Assembly (NCBI GenBank): GCA_019359595.1
Contig: JAHHGZ010000001.1
Location: 186,001 to 250,000, forward strand
Direction: 5' to 3'
DNA from: Cyanomargarita calcarea GSE-NOS-MK-12-04C
GTDB lineage: Bacteria; Cyanobacteriota; Cyanobacteriia; Cyanobacteriales; Nostocaceae
Length of the DNA: 64,000 bases
Below, in pieces: positions 8,815 to 18,505 of the stretch (positions are counted from its first letter, which is position 1; every line of letters begins with the position of its first letter). The notes beneath the pieces are model-generated. The model was not told where the DNA came from and searched no databases. It saw nothing but the letters and a program-made list of their open reading frames with translations. Position numbers and translations under genes: made by a program.

Positions 8815-8851
8815 TGTACATTACGATAAATACTCACAGATTATATTTATA

Positions 8852-9454
8852 ATGTTTTATAGCGACTTCTCGCTGTCAAAAGTAAAACGCGACTTTAATT
8901 TAACTACAGTTGAAAACGGAAGATTTTTACCAGAAACCCAGCCAATAGAGCCTAGTCTTTACCTCAAAGAAGCATTAAGCGAAGGATTACCGCTAGCTAC
9001 AGCAACTGGTTCCGAAAAAGCTCGCTCAGAATTAATTATCAGTCCCATTCTCGTAGAAGTTCGTAAATTTCTAGAACGCAAAGTCAGCTTTTTCTCCGGT
9101 GAAGATTTTACCGTTGCATCGGAATTAGGATTAAGCGGAGTCTGTGATTTTTTAATTAGCCGCTCACCCGAACAAATATTTATTGAAGCTCCTGTAATCG
9201 TGATTATTGAAGCCAAAAAAGGTGATTTAAAACCGGGTTTAGGGCAATGTGCAGCAGAAATGATTGCCGCACAGAAATTTAATGAGATAAATAATATACC
9301 AATTAAGACAATTTATGGAAGCGTCAGCAGCGGTACTGCTTGGCGATTTTTGAAATTAGAAGGGCAAACACTGAGTATTGATTTAAACGATTATTCCGTT
9401 ACGCCAATTGAAATCCTATTAGGAATCTTGATTTGGATGGTACGGGAAGGTTAG
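8852..9454 (+). CDS. PD-(D/E)XK nuclease-fold hypothetical protein
   Basis: About 200 residues from MFYSDFSLSKVKRDFNL. The frame is open from 8702, but that upstream part runs through the hairpin and overlaps the lpxB-like start, so it is probably not coding. The pattern SELIISPILVE, LSGVCDFLISRSPEQ, VIVIIEAKKGDLKPGLGQC and AAEMIAAQKF matches a PD-(D/E)XK-type core (D in CDF, E-x-K in IEAKK). This is a common cyanobacterial family without known function. It is flanked on both sides by copies of the same hairpin repeat. Confidence 0.75.
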   Translation: MFYSDFSLSKVKRDFNLTTVENGRFLPETQPIEPSLYLKEALSEGLPLATATGSEKARSELIISPILVEVRKFLERKVSFFSGEDFTVASELGLSGVCDFLISRSPEQIFIEAPVIVIIEAKKGDLKPGLGQCAAEMIAAQKFNEINNIPIKTIYGSVSSGTAWRFLKLEGQTLSIDLNDYSVTPIEILLGILIWMVREG

Positions 9455-9481
9455 TGGCTTAACTATCGAGCGATCTCTCTA

Positions 9482-9514
9482 AGATGCCCGACTTCTCCAA
9501 GAAGTCGGGCATCT
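9482..9514. repeat. REP-like hairpin, copy 2
   Basis: AGATGCCCGACTT pairs with AAGTCGGGCATCT around a 7-base loop. The following bases (TTGTCCATCACG) also match those after copy 1 (TTGTACATTACG). Confidence 0.9.
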
Positions 9515-9537
9515 TGTCCATCACGTAAGCGAAGCCA

Positions 9538-9732
9538 CTAACCAACAACTTTTGTTTTGCTTGATTCCATAGTTTGATTAGGTTTATTAAGAGGTGCTGA
9601 AATAATTTTTCTTCCGCTCTGGGCTTGTCGCTTTTGCCAATCAGCAAACATCGCATCCAAATCATAATTATAAGCTTTGGCGTGTTCTTCGCGGATTTGG
9701 TGAATTTCTTCTAAAATCTCATCTTTCCACAT
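9538..9732 (-). CDS. Small conserved hypothetical protein (antitoxin-like)
   Basis: 64 residues beginning MWKDEILEEIHQIREEHAKA, then YNYDLDAMFADWQKRQ and SGRKII. This N-terminal pattern recurs in many small cyanobacterial proteins found near toxin genes. No toxin partner is adjacent. An overlapping frame (9459-9665) looks like its shadow. Function unknown. Confidence 0.65.
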   Translation of the reverse strand: MWKDEILEEIHQIREEHAKAYNYDLDAMFADWQKRQAQSGRKIISAPLNKPNQTMESSKTKVVG

Positions 9733-10175
9733 AAACTATTCTCCTACCCCAAAATACTCGTTTCAATGTAGATGCTTTCACTCACGCCAATTCGCTGCTT
9801 AATATAAGCTCATTTTAACCAAATTTAGTTGTCTAGATTTGGAATTGCACTTTTGGAAACTTTGGGTTTGAAGTGCGATTCCTAAATAAACGGGTTCCGG
9901 TACGGAAAGCTAAGTCGCAAAGTAATAGGCATCGCCCAAATTGTAACAAAAAATTTACATAAATCTGAGCAAACACTTTTGTAAGAAGTCAACAATTGCA
10001 AACAAATATTACATTATATATATCGAATTGTGTCAGTTAGACGACAAAACGCCCAACTGGCAAGCGTTTTCTGATAAAAAATTCTTATTGCCGAAAAAAA
10101 GAGCGGAAGTAAAAAGTAGCTCATGTGCTGCAAAAACTTCCAGTAGAGGACACGCATCGAAGGAGCCTAGGAAGC
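9733..10175. promoter_or_regulatory. Upstream region of chlH
   Basis: About 440 bp, AT-rich, containing no conserved ORF. It must hold the chlH promoter and a long leader. I cannot assign specific boxes with confidence. Confidence 0.4.
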
Positions 10176-13100
10176 ATGTTCACCCACGTCAAGTCCACCA
10201 TTAGACATATTGCGCCTGATAATTTACGAGGACGTAATTTAATCAAGGTGGTCTATGTCGTGCTAGAGTCCCAGTACCAAAGCGCATTATCCCAAGCGGT
10301 ACGCACGATAAACGATCAAAATCCCGACCTGGCGATTGAAATCAGCGGGTATTTGATTGAGGAACTCCGAGATCCAGAGAATTATGATGAGTTTAAGCGG
10401 GAAATTGCGAGCGCTAATATATTTATTGCCTCGTTGATTTTCATCGAAGATTTAGCCCAGAAGGTAGTAGCAGCAGTCGAACCACATCGCGACAACTTGG
10501 ATGTTGCGGTCGCTTTCCCCTCAATGCCGGAGGTAATGCGCCTAAATAAAATGGGCAGTTTCTCCTTGGCACAGTTGGGACAGTCAAAGAGTGCGATCGC
10601 CCAGTTTATGCGGAAACGCAAGGAAAAATCCGGTGCGGGTTTCCAAGATGGGATGCTCAAACTGTTACGAACGCTGCCCCAGGTGCTAAAATTCCTGCCA
10701 ATGGAAAAGGCACAGGATGCTCGTAATTTCATGCTCAGTTTTCAGTATTGGCTTGGTGGTTCTCCAGAAAACCTGGAAAACTTCTTGCTGATGCTAGCTG
10801 ATAAATATGTATTGAAAGGTGTAAATAAACAAAGTTCTGCATCCTACTCGGCACCGGTTGTCTATCCCGACATGGGGATTTGGCACCCGTTGGCACCATG
10901 TATGTTTGAGGATGTCAAGGAATACCTCAACTGGTATAGTAGCCGCAGGGATATCTCCAAGGATTTACAAGACCCCTTGGCTCCCTGTGTTGGCTTGGTA
11001 ATGCAGCGCACGCACTTAGTTACGGGTGATGATGCCCATTATGTGGCGATCGTCCAAGAATTTGAATCGATGGGGGCGCGGGTAATCCCTGTGTTTGCTG
11101 GTGGTTTGGACTTTTCTAAACCTGTGGAGGCCTATTTCTACGACTCCAGTATTAACGCTGCTGTGGTGGATGCGGTAGTATCTTTGACAGGTTTTGCCCT
11201 GGTAGGGGGACCCGCAAGACAAGACCATCCGAAGGCAATTGAGACGTTGAAACGGTTGAATCGTCCTTATATGGTGGCCCTACCTTTGGTGTTCCAAACC
11301 ACCGAAGAGTGGCAGGATAGCGATTTAGGTTTGCATCCCATTCAAGTGGCTTTGCAAATTGCGATTCCTGAGTTAGATGGGGCGATTGAGCCGATAATTT
11401 TATCTGGTAGGGATGGGAATACGGGGAAAGCGATCGCTCTCCAAGACCGTGTGGAAGCTGTGGCACAACGCGCTCTCAAATGGGTGAATCTACGGAAAAA
11501 GCCGAAGTTAAATAAGCGGGTTGCCATCACCGTTTTCAGCTTTCCCCCCGATAAAGGAAATGTGGGAAGTGCTGCATATCTGGATGTATTCGCTTCCATC
11601 TTTGAGGTGATGAAGGGACTACAGCAAAATGGGTATGACGTGCAGGATATTCCGGAGACTGCCAAGGAGTTGATGGAACTGGTAATTCACGATGCTCAAG
11701 CGCAGTATAGCAGTCCCGAATTAAACGTTGCTTATAAGATGTCGGTTCCTGAATATGAGGCATTGACACCATATTCTCAGCGTTTAGAAGAAAATTGGGG
11801 GCCACCTCCCGGAAACCTGAACAGCGATGGGCAAAATCTGCTGATTTACGGCAAACAATTCGGTAATGTCTTCATCGGTGTCCAGCCTACCTTTGGTTAC
11901 GAAGGTGACCCGATGCGACTGTTGTTCTCCCGTTCTGCCAGCCCGCACCACGGTTTTGCAGCATACTACACATACTTAGAAAGAATTTGGGGTGCAGATG
12001 CTGTATTGCACTTTGGTACCCACGGTTCCTTGGAATTCATGCCTGGGAAACAGATGGGGATGTCCAGTGAATGTTATCCAGATAACTTAATTGGCTCAAT
12101 TCCAAATCTGTATTATTACGCAGCCAATAATCCAAGTGAAGCCACAATTGCCAAGCGTCGCAGTTATGCCGAGACAATTTCCTATCTCACACCACCCGCA
12201 GAAAACGCTGGTTTATACAAGGGTTTAAAAGAACTCAGCGAGTTGATTGCTTCCTACCAAACCCTGAAAGATACGGGACGAGGTGTTTCCATTGTCAACA
12301 GCATCATGGATAAATGCCGGATAGTAAACCTGGATCGGGACATCAACTTACCGGATACTGATGCTAGGGATATGACGGCAGAGGAGCGGGATAATATTGT
12401 TGGTTCCGCTTACGGCAAGTTGATGGAAATTGAATCTCGGTTGTTGCCTTGTGGGTTGCATATTATTGGGAAACCACCGAGTGCAGAAGAAGCGATCGCC
12501 ACTTTGGTAAATATTGCAAGTTTAGACCGTGCGGAAGAAGAAATCCTTGGTCTTCCGAGAATTATTGCCAATAGTATCGGACGGGATTTAGACGAGATTT
12601 ATCTTCAAAGCGACAAGGGCATTTTAGAAGATGTCCAATTGTTGCAAGAGATAACAATGGCCTGCCGTGCAGCCGTTACAGCCCTTGTGAAAGAACAAAC
12701 CGACGCATCCGGACGAGTATCCCTCGTTTCCAAGCTGAATTTCTTCAATATGGGTAGAAAACAGCCTTGGGTAGAATCTCTGCATCAATCTGGTTACAAC
12801 AAGGTTGATACAGATGCATTAAAACCGCTGTTTGAATATCTGGAATTCTGTTTAGAACAAGTCTGCGCTGACAAAGAATTGGCAGGATTGCTTCAAGGTT
12901 TAGCAGGTGAATATATTTTACCCGGTCCTGGTGGCGACCCCATCCGCAACCCGGATGTCCTACCCACTGGTAAAAATATACACGCCCTCGACCCCCAATC
13001 TATCCCAACAAGTGCAGCAGTCCAATCAGCAAAAGTCGTCGTTGATAGGCTGATAACCCGGAATAGGTCAGAAAACAACGGCAACTACCCCGAAACCATC

Positions 13101-14156
13101 GCCTGCGTCCTCTGGGGCACCGATAACATCAAAACTTACGGTGAATCCCTAGCTCAAATTATGTGGATGATTGGTGTGCGTCCGGTTGCTGATGCTTTGG
13201 GACGGGTGAATAAATTGGAGTTGATATCCTTAGAAGAGTTGGGCAGACCCAGAATTGATGTCGTTATCAACTGTTCTGGTGTATTCCGTGACTTGTTTAT
13301 CAACCAAATGAATTTGCTGGATCAAGGGGTGAAAATGGCTGCAGAAGCCGATGAACCTTTGTCGATGAACTTTGTCCGCAAACACGCTCTAGCTCAAGCA
13401 GAGGAAATGGGGATTAACCTCCGTCAAGCAGCGACTCGGGTCTTCTCCAACGCTTCCGGTTCCTACTCGTCAAATATTAATTTGGCAGTGGAAAACAGTA
13501 CCTGGGAAAGCGAAGCAGAGTTACAGGAAATGTATCTCAGCCGGAAATCCTTCGCCTTCAGTGCCGATAACCCCGGTACAATGGAACAAACTCGGAAGAT
13601 TTTTGAAAGCACCCTGAAAACTGCTGATGCAACCTTCCAAAATCTGGATTCTTCCGAAATTAGCTTGACAGACGTTTCCCATTATTTTGATTCAGACCCC
13701 ACCAAATTAGTCACAAGTCTGCGAGCCGATGGTAAAGCACCAGCATCTTACATTGCAGATACGACAACAGCAAATGCCCAAGTCCGGACATTATCCGAAA
13801 CCGTGCGTTTAGATGCTCGAACCAAATTGTTAAATCCCAAATGGTACGAAGGGATGTTATCGCATGGTTACGAAGGTGTGCGGGAACTCTCCAAACGTTT
13901 GGTAAATACAATGGGTTGGAGTGCCACTGCCGGTGCTGTTGATAACTGGATTTACGAGGATACAAATACCACGTTTATTCAGGATAAGGAGATGCAGGAA
14001 AGGTTGATGAATCTGAATCCGCATTCTTTCCGCAAGATGGTATCGACTTTGTTGGAAGTCAATGGACGGGGTTATTGGGAGACTAGTGAAGAGAATTTGA
14101 ACAAGTTGAGGGAGTTGTATCAGGAGGTTGAGGATCGGATTGAAGGAGTAGAGTAG
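10176..14156 (+). CDS. chlH: Magnesium chelatase subunit H
   Basis: Large porphyrin-binding subunit of Mg-chelatase, which inserts Mg2+ into protoporphyrin IX as the first committed step to chlorophyll; works with ChlI and ChlD. About 1326 residues, the usual cyanobacterial length. The ATG at 10176 ([19 protein letters not shown]) is the conserved start and has AAGGAG upstream; the frame extends to 10125 without support. CobN/ChlH-family motifs include [18 protein letters not shown] and [17 protein letters not shown]. No ChlI or ChlD is nearby. Confidence 0.98.
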   Translation: MFTHVKSTIRHIAPDNLRGRNLIKVVYVVLESQYQSALSQAVRTINDQNPDLAIEISGYLIEELRDPENYDEFKREIASANIFIASLIFIEDLAQKVVAAVEPHRDNLDVAVAFPSMPEVMRLNKMGSFSLAQLGQSKSAIAQFMRKRKEKSGAGFQDGMLKLLRTLPQVLKFLPMEKAQDARNFMLSFQYWLGGSPENLENFLLMLADKYVLKGVNKQSSASYSAPVVYPDMGIWHPLAPCMFEDVKEYLNWYSSRRDISKDLQDPLAPCVGLVMQRTHLVTGDDAHYVAIVQEFESMGARVIPVFAGGLDFSKPVEAYFYDSSINAAVVDAVVSLTGFALVGGPARQDHPKAIETLKRLNRPYMVALPLVFQTTEEWQDSDLGLHPIQVALQIAIPELDGAIEPIILSGRDGNTGKAIALQDRVEAVAQRALKWVNLRKKPKLNKRVAITVFSFPPDKGNVGSAAYLDVFASIFEVMKGLQQNGYDVQDIPETAKELMELVIHDAQAQYSSPELNVAYKMSVPEYEALTPYSQRLEENWGPPPGNLNSDGQNLLIYGKQFGNVFIGVQPTFGYEGDPMRLLFSRSASPHHGFAAYYTYLERIWGADAVLHFGTHGSLEFMPGKQMGMSSECYPDNLIGSIPNLYYYAANNPSEATIAKRRSYAETISYLTPPAENAGLYKGLKELSELIASYQTLKDTGRGVSIVNSIMDKCRIVNLDRDINLPDTDARDMTAEERDNIVGSAYGKLMEIESRLLPCGLHIIGKPPSAEEAIATLVNIASLDRAEEEILGLPRIIANSIGRDLDEIYLQSDKGILEDVQLLQEITMACRAAVTALVKEQTDASGRVSLVSKLNFFNMGRKQPWVESLHQSGYNKVDTDALKPLFEYLEFCLEQVCADKELAGLLQGLAGEYILPGPGGDPIRNPDVLPTGKNIHALDPQSIPTSAAVQSAKVVVDRLITRNRSENNGNYPETIACVLWGTDNIKTYGESLAQIMWMIGVRPVADALGRVNKLELISLEELGRPRIDVVINCSGVFRDLFINQMNLLDQGVKMAAEADEPLSMNFVRKHALAQAEEMGINLRQAATRVFSNASGSYSSNINLAVENSTWESEAELQEMYLSRKSFAFSADNPGTMEQTRKIFESTLKTADATFQNLDSSEISLTDVSHYFDSDPTKLVTSLRADGKAPASYIADTTTANAQVRTLSETVRLDARTKLLNPKWYEGMLSHGYEGVRELSKRLVNTMGWSATAGAVDNWIYEDTNTTFIQDKEMQERLMNLNPHSFRKMVSTLLEVNGRGYWETSEENLNKLRELYQEVEDRIEGVE

Positions 14157-14168
14157 TCTTGACATATG

Positions 14169-14193
14169 GCCCACACACAAATAGGGTGTGGGC
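14169..14193 (+). terminator. Hairpin after chlH
   Basis: GCCCACAC pairs with GTGTGGGC around a short loop just after the chlH stop. There is no strong T-run, so it may be a weak terminator or an mRNA-stabilising stem. Confidence 0.5.
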
Positions 14194-14341
14194 TACTTAA
14201 ATAAAAGGAATACGGTAAAACCCTAACTTTTTTTGAAAATAAATATCAGTCCCCTACTTTAAAACATCCTCTGAAAATCGTTGTTGGGAAGATCGCAGTA
14301 TATTAATACCAAACTGCTTGTGATTTAGGCTTTTTGAAATA

Positions 14342-15283
14342 ATGACTATACGATGTAGTGGAAAAGCAAAAATACTGATACCAGAAACAGGTGAAGTACT
14401 TGAAGTCAGTTCCGATGATTTGGAATGGGAAATTGGTGATGATTCTGAAGAAAGATCAATGGGTGCGGAAGTACATTATTATTCATCCGTTTATTTAGAA
14501 AGCGAGCAAGGAAATTGCGTAGAGGCTGAGTGGGATGTTTGGGAGTACCCAATTGGATCTATCGAGAGTGCAGAGGTCGAAGTTAAAGGCGGTGAATTAC
14601 TCGAAGATTTTGATAATATTTGGTCAACCAGCCTTGATGATGACTACGATCCTTATGAAGATCAACTAGATGCAATCCTTTCTAACACTGAGTTTTACCG
14701 TACATTCTCCGACGGAATAGCAAGTCTTCGAGTTCTGAACAGCCTTGTCATTGATGATTTAAATGCACAAAGAACGCTAAAGAGGCAAATCCACATTGGC
14801 ACGATAGCCTGTCTTGAAACTTATTTATCTGATGCCTTTATAAATACTGTCTTGTCGGAAACATCATATCTTAGGTCTTTTTTTGCTTCGTTTAAGGATT
14901 TCAAAGAGCAAAAACTAGGAATGAACGATCTATTGAAATTTGCTGACCAAGCAGAGGACATAGCAAAGAAAGCAATGTTAGAGGTAATTTATCATAATCT
15001 TGCCAAAGTAAAAAAGATGTATGAATCAACCCTAGCTATTTCATTCCCTGACTTTTCAAAGGTTCAAAGTGATATAGGAATTAGGCATGATTTAGTGCAT
15101 AGAAATGGCAAAACAAAAGAGGGTAAAGAAATCGCTATTGATAAAGTAAAGGTTGATGAAGTTATTTTGAGAATAGTAAATTTTGTTGACCAGATTGATC
15201 GAACGTTGAAGGCAAAGGAGCAATGTAACAAAACAACTTATGAGAAGGAGGCAGATTTTATCATGGACATAGAAGACTTTTGA
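14342..15283 (+). CDS. HEPN-domain protein, probable RNase-type effector
   Basis: 313 residues. The first about 100 residues look beta-rich and acidic (IRCSGKAKILIPETGEV). The rest is helical and carries RHDLVHRNG at residues 248-256, matching the R-x4-H signature of HEPN ribonucleases. TIACLETYLSDAFINTV resembles the first helix of RiboL-PSP-type HEPN domains. It lies at the start of a toxin-antitoxin-rich island. HEPN proteins of this sort occur in defence and abortive infection, but a role here is inference. I see no partner nucleotidyltransferase (MNT). Confidence 0.65.
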   Translation: MTIRCSGKAKILIPETGEVLEVSSDDLEWEIGDDSEERSMGAEVHYYSSVYLESEQGNCVEAEWDVWEYPIGSIESAEVEVKGGELLEDFDNIWSTSLDDDYDPYEDQLDAILSNTEFYRTFSDGIASLRVLNSLVIDDLNAQRTLKRQIHIGTIACLETYLSDAFINTVLSETSYLRSFFASFKDFKEQKLGMNDLLKFADQAEDIAKKAMLEVIYHNLAKVKKMYESTLAISFPDFSKVQSDIGIRHDLVHRNGKTKEGKEIAIDKVKVDEVILRIVNFVDQIDRTLKAKEQCNKTTYEKEADFIMDIEDF

Positions 15284-15361
15284 CAAACGGAAATAACAAA
15301 ACCGCACATCAAGTTAAACAAGTCTATGAAGTAATTTTTAAATATCAGCTAGGAGGTTAAA

Positions 15362-15574
15362 ATGATACTTCGCTATGAAATAATCCTCCACTGGAGCGAA
15401 GAAGACCAAGCATTTATTGCCGAAGTACCAGAATTACCCGGTTGTGCTGCGGATGGGGAAACCTATCAAGAAGCACTGCAAAATGTTGAAGTGATTATGC
15501 AGGAGTGGATTGAAACTGCTGATGAATTAGGACGTGCAATTCCTCAACCAAAACGACGGCTGATGTCAGCGTAA
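15362..15574 (+). CDS. HicB-like antitoxin, apparently orphan
   Basis: 70 residues, MILRYEIILHWSEEDQAF then EVPELPGCAADGETYQEAL, the partial RNase-H-like fold of HicB/UPF0150. It has a strong ribosome binding site (AGGAGGT, 7 bases upstream). No HicA toxin is seen on either side, so it may be orphan or act on a distant partner. Confidence 0.8.
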   Translation: MILRYEIILHWSEEDQAFIAEVPELPGCAADGETYQEALQNVEVIMQEWIETADELGRAIPQPKRRLMSA

Positions 15575-15632
15575 AATCATTTGATATCCAACTGTTTTGA
15601 GAAGTCGGGAATATTTTTTTATGAGTAATATC

Positions 15633-15772
15633 ATGTCCGGCTAATTACTTATAAATTGAACATGAACCCCACCCCTTTATCCCCTCCCCGTATACTGTCC
15701 GGGGACTTTTAGCACAGCTAAAAGGGGGTGGGGTTGAGTGACTCAGGGAATTATAATTGATTAACCGGACAT
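15633..15772. mobile_element. Putative 140-bp MITE
   Basis: Terminal inverted repeats ATGTCCGGCTAAT (left) and ATGTCCGGTTAAT (right, reverse complement) bound a 140-bp unit with an internal GC-rich stem (CCCCACCCCTTT / AAAGGGGGTGGGG). No ORF inside. Confidence 0.7.
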
Positions 15773-15835
15773 CATATAATTTATAACTGCTATATAATTA
15801 ATTTCTCAGTTAATTAATACACATTAATTTGCTAT

Positions 15836-16066
15836 ATGGATTTATTAAAGCTACGCACTAAAGTAATCGCAGAAATCAATCTCCTTCCCAAAGAAAAATT
15901 GGAAGAATTATATAATTTCATTCATTATTTTCGATTAGGTGTAGAAGCATCTAAAGGTTCCTTAGAGCAAACTATGCAATTTGCTGGGTGTTGGAATGAT
16001 ATGCCAAATGAAGTGTTTACTAATTTCGATGAAGAAATAAAAACACGTCGTCAACAAGCAAGGTAA
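15836..16066 (+). CDS. DUF2281-like antitoxin
   Basis: 76 residues: MDLLKLRTKVIAEINLLPKE, LEELYNFIHYFR, then FAGCWNDMPNEVF. This matches small VapB-type antitoxins (DUF2281-like) that normally precede a PIN toxin. Here the next gene is convergent and has its own antitoxin, so this one appears unpaired. Confidence 0.65.
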   Translation: MDLLKLRTKVIAEINLLPKEKLEELYNFIHYFRLGVEASKGSLEQTMQFAGCWNDMPNEVFTNFDEEIKTRRQQAR

Positions 16067-16068
16067 AT

Positions 16069-16455
16069 CTAACTATCAAATGGATTCAATACAATCAATC
16101 CATCAACACGCTTAAAATCATCAACATTACGAGTCACTAACGTACATCCCTCAACCAATGCACAAGCTGCAATTAAAGCATCCGCTATTTTAATGCGCTC
16201 CCTGCGGATTTGAGCAGCAGAATCTAATACTGATTCAGTTAGCGATACACAAATTAAATTCCGCAAAAATTCTCGCATCTCGAACGCTTCAGTCTCACTC
16301 AATTCAGGATAACACAGTAACTCTATCCAAGTAATAGGACAGTAAAATCCTATAGCATTACCAGATGCAATTTCGTCAAAGATAGATTTTACAGCTAACT
16401 CTCCCTTAAAAAAGCCAATGAGAATATTAGTGTCCAGTAAATATTTCCTACTCAT
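16069..16455 (-). CDS. PIN-domain toxin (VapC-like)
   Basis: 128 residues. PIN acidic residues are visible in KYLLDTNILIGFF, WIELLCYPELSETE, KIADALIAACALVEGC and TLVTRNVDDF. VapC toxins are Mg-dependent ribonucleases. The start overlaps the upstream antitoxin gene by eight bases on the same strand. Confidence 0.88.
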   Translation of the reverse strand: MSRKYLLDTNILIGFFKGELAVKSIFDEIASGNAIGFYCPITWIELLCYPELSETEAFEMREFLRNLICVSLTESVLDSAAQIRRERIKIADALIAACALVEGCTLVTRNVDDFKRVDGLIVLNPFDS

Positions 16456-16663
16456 CCCATTCTCGTCTGAGTTGCAACTGGAATTCTAAAGCATCAATCC
16501 GCTCTGGTAAAAATCCAAACCAGCGGTCAAATTTTTTACTGCTTGTATGATGTTGTGATATTACTCGCTGACGAACTAACACTGCTAATTCTTCTAACAG
16601 TCGCAATTGCTCTTCAGGTGTGAGGTTTTCTACTTGACTGTATATCTCGTTATAAGTAGACAT
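16448..16663 (-). CDS. VapB-like antitoxin
   Basis: 71 residues: MSTYNEIYSQVENLTPEEQ, LRLLEELAVLVRQRV, ending QLQLRREWDE. Small acidic-tailed partner directly upstream of and overlapping the PIN gene, as in type II pairs. Confidence 0.8.
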   Translation of the reverse strand: MSTYNEIYSQVENLTPEEQLRLLEELAVLVRQRVISQHHTSSKKFDRWFGFLPERIDALEFQLQLRREWDE

Positions 16664-16716
16664 ATACTCTTTGTTTTAATTCTTTTATTATAAGGGTAAT
16701 GACAGGGGTAATTCAA

Positions 16717-17433
16717 TCACGCACTATTAAGGATAATTCGCTGCTCTCTACAAGTCCGCTCGTAAATATTATTTAATTCAACAGGTAAGCATATCTCACC
16801 ACGCAACCAAAAAGGTAAAGTTGGTAGAACACAGTCAATAGTCAATTCTTCCTGCCAAATATCCAGGCTAGATTGTTCATCTCGCTCAACAACTCGATAG
16901 GAAGTTGCATAGAGTTCGGTGTTGAATGACAATGTATTTGTCCCCGTCAATCGGTTTAACAATTCATTGTGCAGATTTGCCTTGCCTTGGGTGACAACAT
17001 CAACAATAATCAAACCTATTCCCTGCCGCAAATAAGTCTCACATTTAGAAACAAAAGCATTACGATGGGAAGAACGGTCTTTGTTGGCAGGACTCACTAA
17101 CTCAATTGCCCCTGCTAAAACTGGGCCACCTTCTGTGTTAAAAATACTTATTTCCACCGTTTCGTCTGTTGGTAGAAAAGGGACATTTTGAGATGGAGGT
17201 GGAGGTGTCCAATTGCGATCAAAATTTATAGATAAACACTCAAATTGTGACAATGATTCGTCAAAAGCAGCTACATCAATTTCAATCCCAAATTGCACGT
17301 TTGGTTCTGCAAAATAACCCTCTGGCAATTTAGCATTTAAATCAGATGCGATATAAGTTGCCCAAGCATTGTCAAATGTATGCCAGTGACGACGTAGTGA
17401 AAGCGGTGGACGAAAATGGTCTTGCAGCACCAT
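16717..17433 (-). CDS. DUF4058-like conserved hypothetical protein
   Basis: 238 residues starting MVLQDHFRPPLSLRRHWHTF, then GYFAEPNVQFGIEIDVAAFD and GAIELVSPANKDRSSHR. The ELVSPxNK block with a following KCETYLRQGIGLIIVDVV strand resembles the nuclease-like core of DUF4058/Uma2-type cyanobacterial proteins. No function is established. Confidence 0.6.
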   Translation of the reverse strand: MVLQDHFRPPLSLRRHWHTFDNAWATYIASDLNAKLPEGYFAEPNVQFGIEIDVAAFDESLSQFECLSINFDRNWTPPPPSQNVPFLPTDETVEISIFNTEGGPVLAGAIELVSPANKDRSSHRNAFVSKCETYLRQGIGLIIVDVVTQGKANLHNELLNRLTGTNTLSFNTELYATSYRVVERDEQSSLDIWQEELTIDCVLPTLPFWLRGEICLPVELNNIYERTCREQRIILNSA

Positions 17434-17508
17434 AGTTTTAGCAGTGTCGTGTGCTTACTACTAATTGTACAACTACAGTCGAGCCACTGTGTAGTTTAGG
17501 GCGATCGC

Positions 17509-18015
17509 TCACTCTTCAAGCAGTATCAATATTGTCTTCATGGGGATAAACAGCGAAAATTGATTATTCTCAAATAGAATAAAACCGTATTTTAAGTAAA
17601 AAGCCTTCGCTTCCTCATTAATAGCATCAACGGTCAGGGCAAATATCCCAACCTCAGAGGATAAACGAACTGCTATGCGAAAACATTGCATCAATAATTC
17701 TTTCCCCAAACCTCTACCCTGAATACATTTATCTACCGCAAGCTTGCCAATACGCATCGCTGGCACAGGATAACGGGGTAATTTTCTAGTGTAATCTTCA
17801 GGCAGGGATTCACGTTTAATTTCTGCCATACTGATAGAATAATAACCTAATACATTCCGATTTACTGATTCAGAAATTGCCACAAAGGTTTTTGCAATTC
17901 CTTTGTCATCGTTTTGTTTGGCATATTTTTTTAGGTAGTCATTTAATTCGAGAATACCGCAATCAAAATTTTCCTTCCTGACACTTGCGTCTATGGGACA
18001 AAAAATCCATTCCAC
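17509..18015 (-). CDS. GNAT acetyltransferase toxin (TacT-like)
   Basis: 168 residues with FDCGILELNDYLKKYAKQND, VLGYYSISMAEI, AMRIGKLAVDKCIQGRGLGK (acetyl-CoA pyrophosphate loop), and EEAKAFYLKYGF. This is the layout of TacT-type toxins, which acetylate aminoacyl-tRNA. The upstream antitoxin lies 3 bases away. Confidence 0.85.
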   Translation of the reverse strand: MEWIFCPIDASVRKENFDCGILELNDYLKKYAKQNDDKGIAKTFVAISESVNRNVLGYYSISMAEIKRESLPEDYTRKLPRYPVPAMRIGKLAVDKCIQGRGLGKELLMQCFRIAVRLSSEVGIFALTVDAINEEAKAFYLKYGFILFENNQFSLFIPMKTILILLEE

Positions 18016-18018
18016 TGC

Positions 18019-18297
18019 TTACCATTTCCCATATTTTTCTTGATTTTCTTTAATTGCGGCTTTTAATGCTTCATTTGCTTCAGGAGGATTTACCAAGGCT
18101 GATTCAAATACGTCCCAATCTCGCTCAGACAGCACAATCTCCTCCGTATCTATATTCGATTCTCGCAATTTTGTTTCCAGATACTGCCTCACTGCTTCAC
18201 TAACTATTGTTTCAGGAGATTGGCCTCTCTGACGCGCAAAATTTGTTAACTTTTCTAATAGAGTCTGTTCTGGCTTCCAATTAAATGTTGAATCCAC
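18019..18297 (-). CDS. TacA-like (DUF1778-type) antitoxin
   Basis: 92 residues. An N-terminal ribbon-helix-helix-type DNA-binding region is followed by the neutralising tail VLSERDWDVFESALVNPP and EANEALKAAIKEN. It is immediately upstream of the GNAT gene. Confidence 0.82.
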   Translation of the reverse strand: MDSTFNWKPEQTLLEKLTNFARQRGQSPETIVSEAVRQYLETKLRESNIDTEEIVLSERDWDVFESALVNPPEANEALKAAIKENQEKYGKW

Positions 18298-18361
18298 AGG
18301 ATAACTTCTCTTATATTAGTAACAATTTAAATCCTAACAAAACGGCTAGGTTTAATCAAAG

Positions 18362-18384
18362 CCTCTCTCCTCTTAGGAGAGAGG
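18362..18384. repeat. Perfect 10-bp-stem hairpin
   Basis: CCTCTCTCCT-CTT-AGGAGAGAGG in the intergenic gap between the TacA-like gene and tkt. No T-run; likely a repeat element. Confidence 0.7.
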
Positions 18385-18458
18385 TACCCCTTCGGGGAAG
18401 CAAGCTATGGAGAGAGGTTCAGTGAATGTGGTTCAAATAAGCCAAAATCCTACCGTAA

Positions 18459-18492
18459 AAAAAAAGGGGCAGGTAAAACACCCACCCCACAA
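18459..18492 (-). terminator. Rho-independent terminator of tkt
   Basis: On the minus strand GGGGTGGGT...ACCTGCCCC is followed by nine T, directly after the tkt stop. Confidence 0.8.
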
Positions 18493-18505
18493 AAACGATC
18501 GCTAA

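Noticed and set aside
8702-8851. N-terminal extension of the nuclease-fold protein
   Set aside because: It is read through the REP-like hairpin and overlaps the divergent gene's start.
10125-10175. Upstream start for chlH
   Set aside because: The family starts at MFTHVK, and the ribosome binding site fits the ATG at 10176.
11016-11805. Several minus-strand ORFs within chlH
   Set aside because: Shadows of the strongly coding plus frame.
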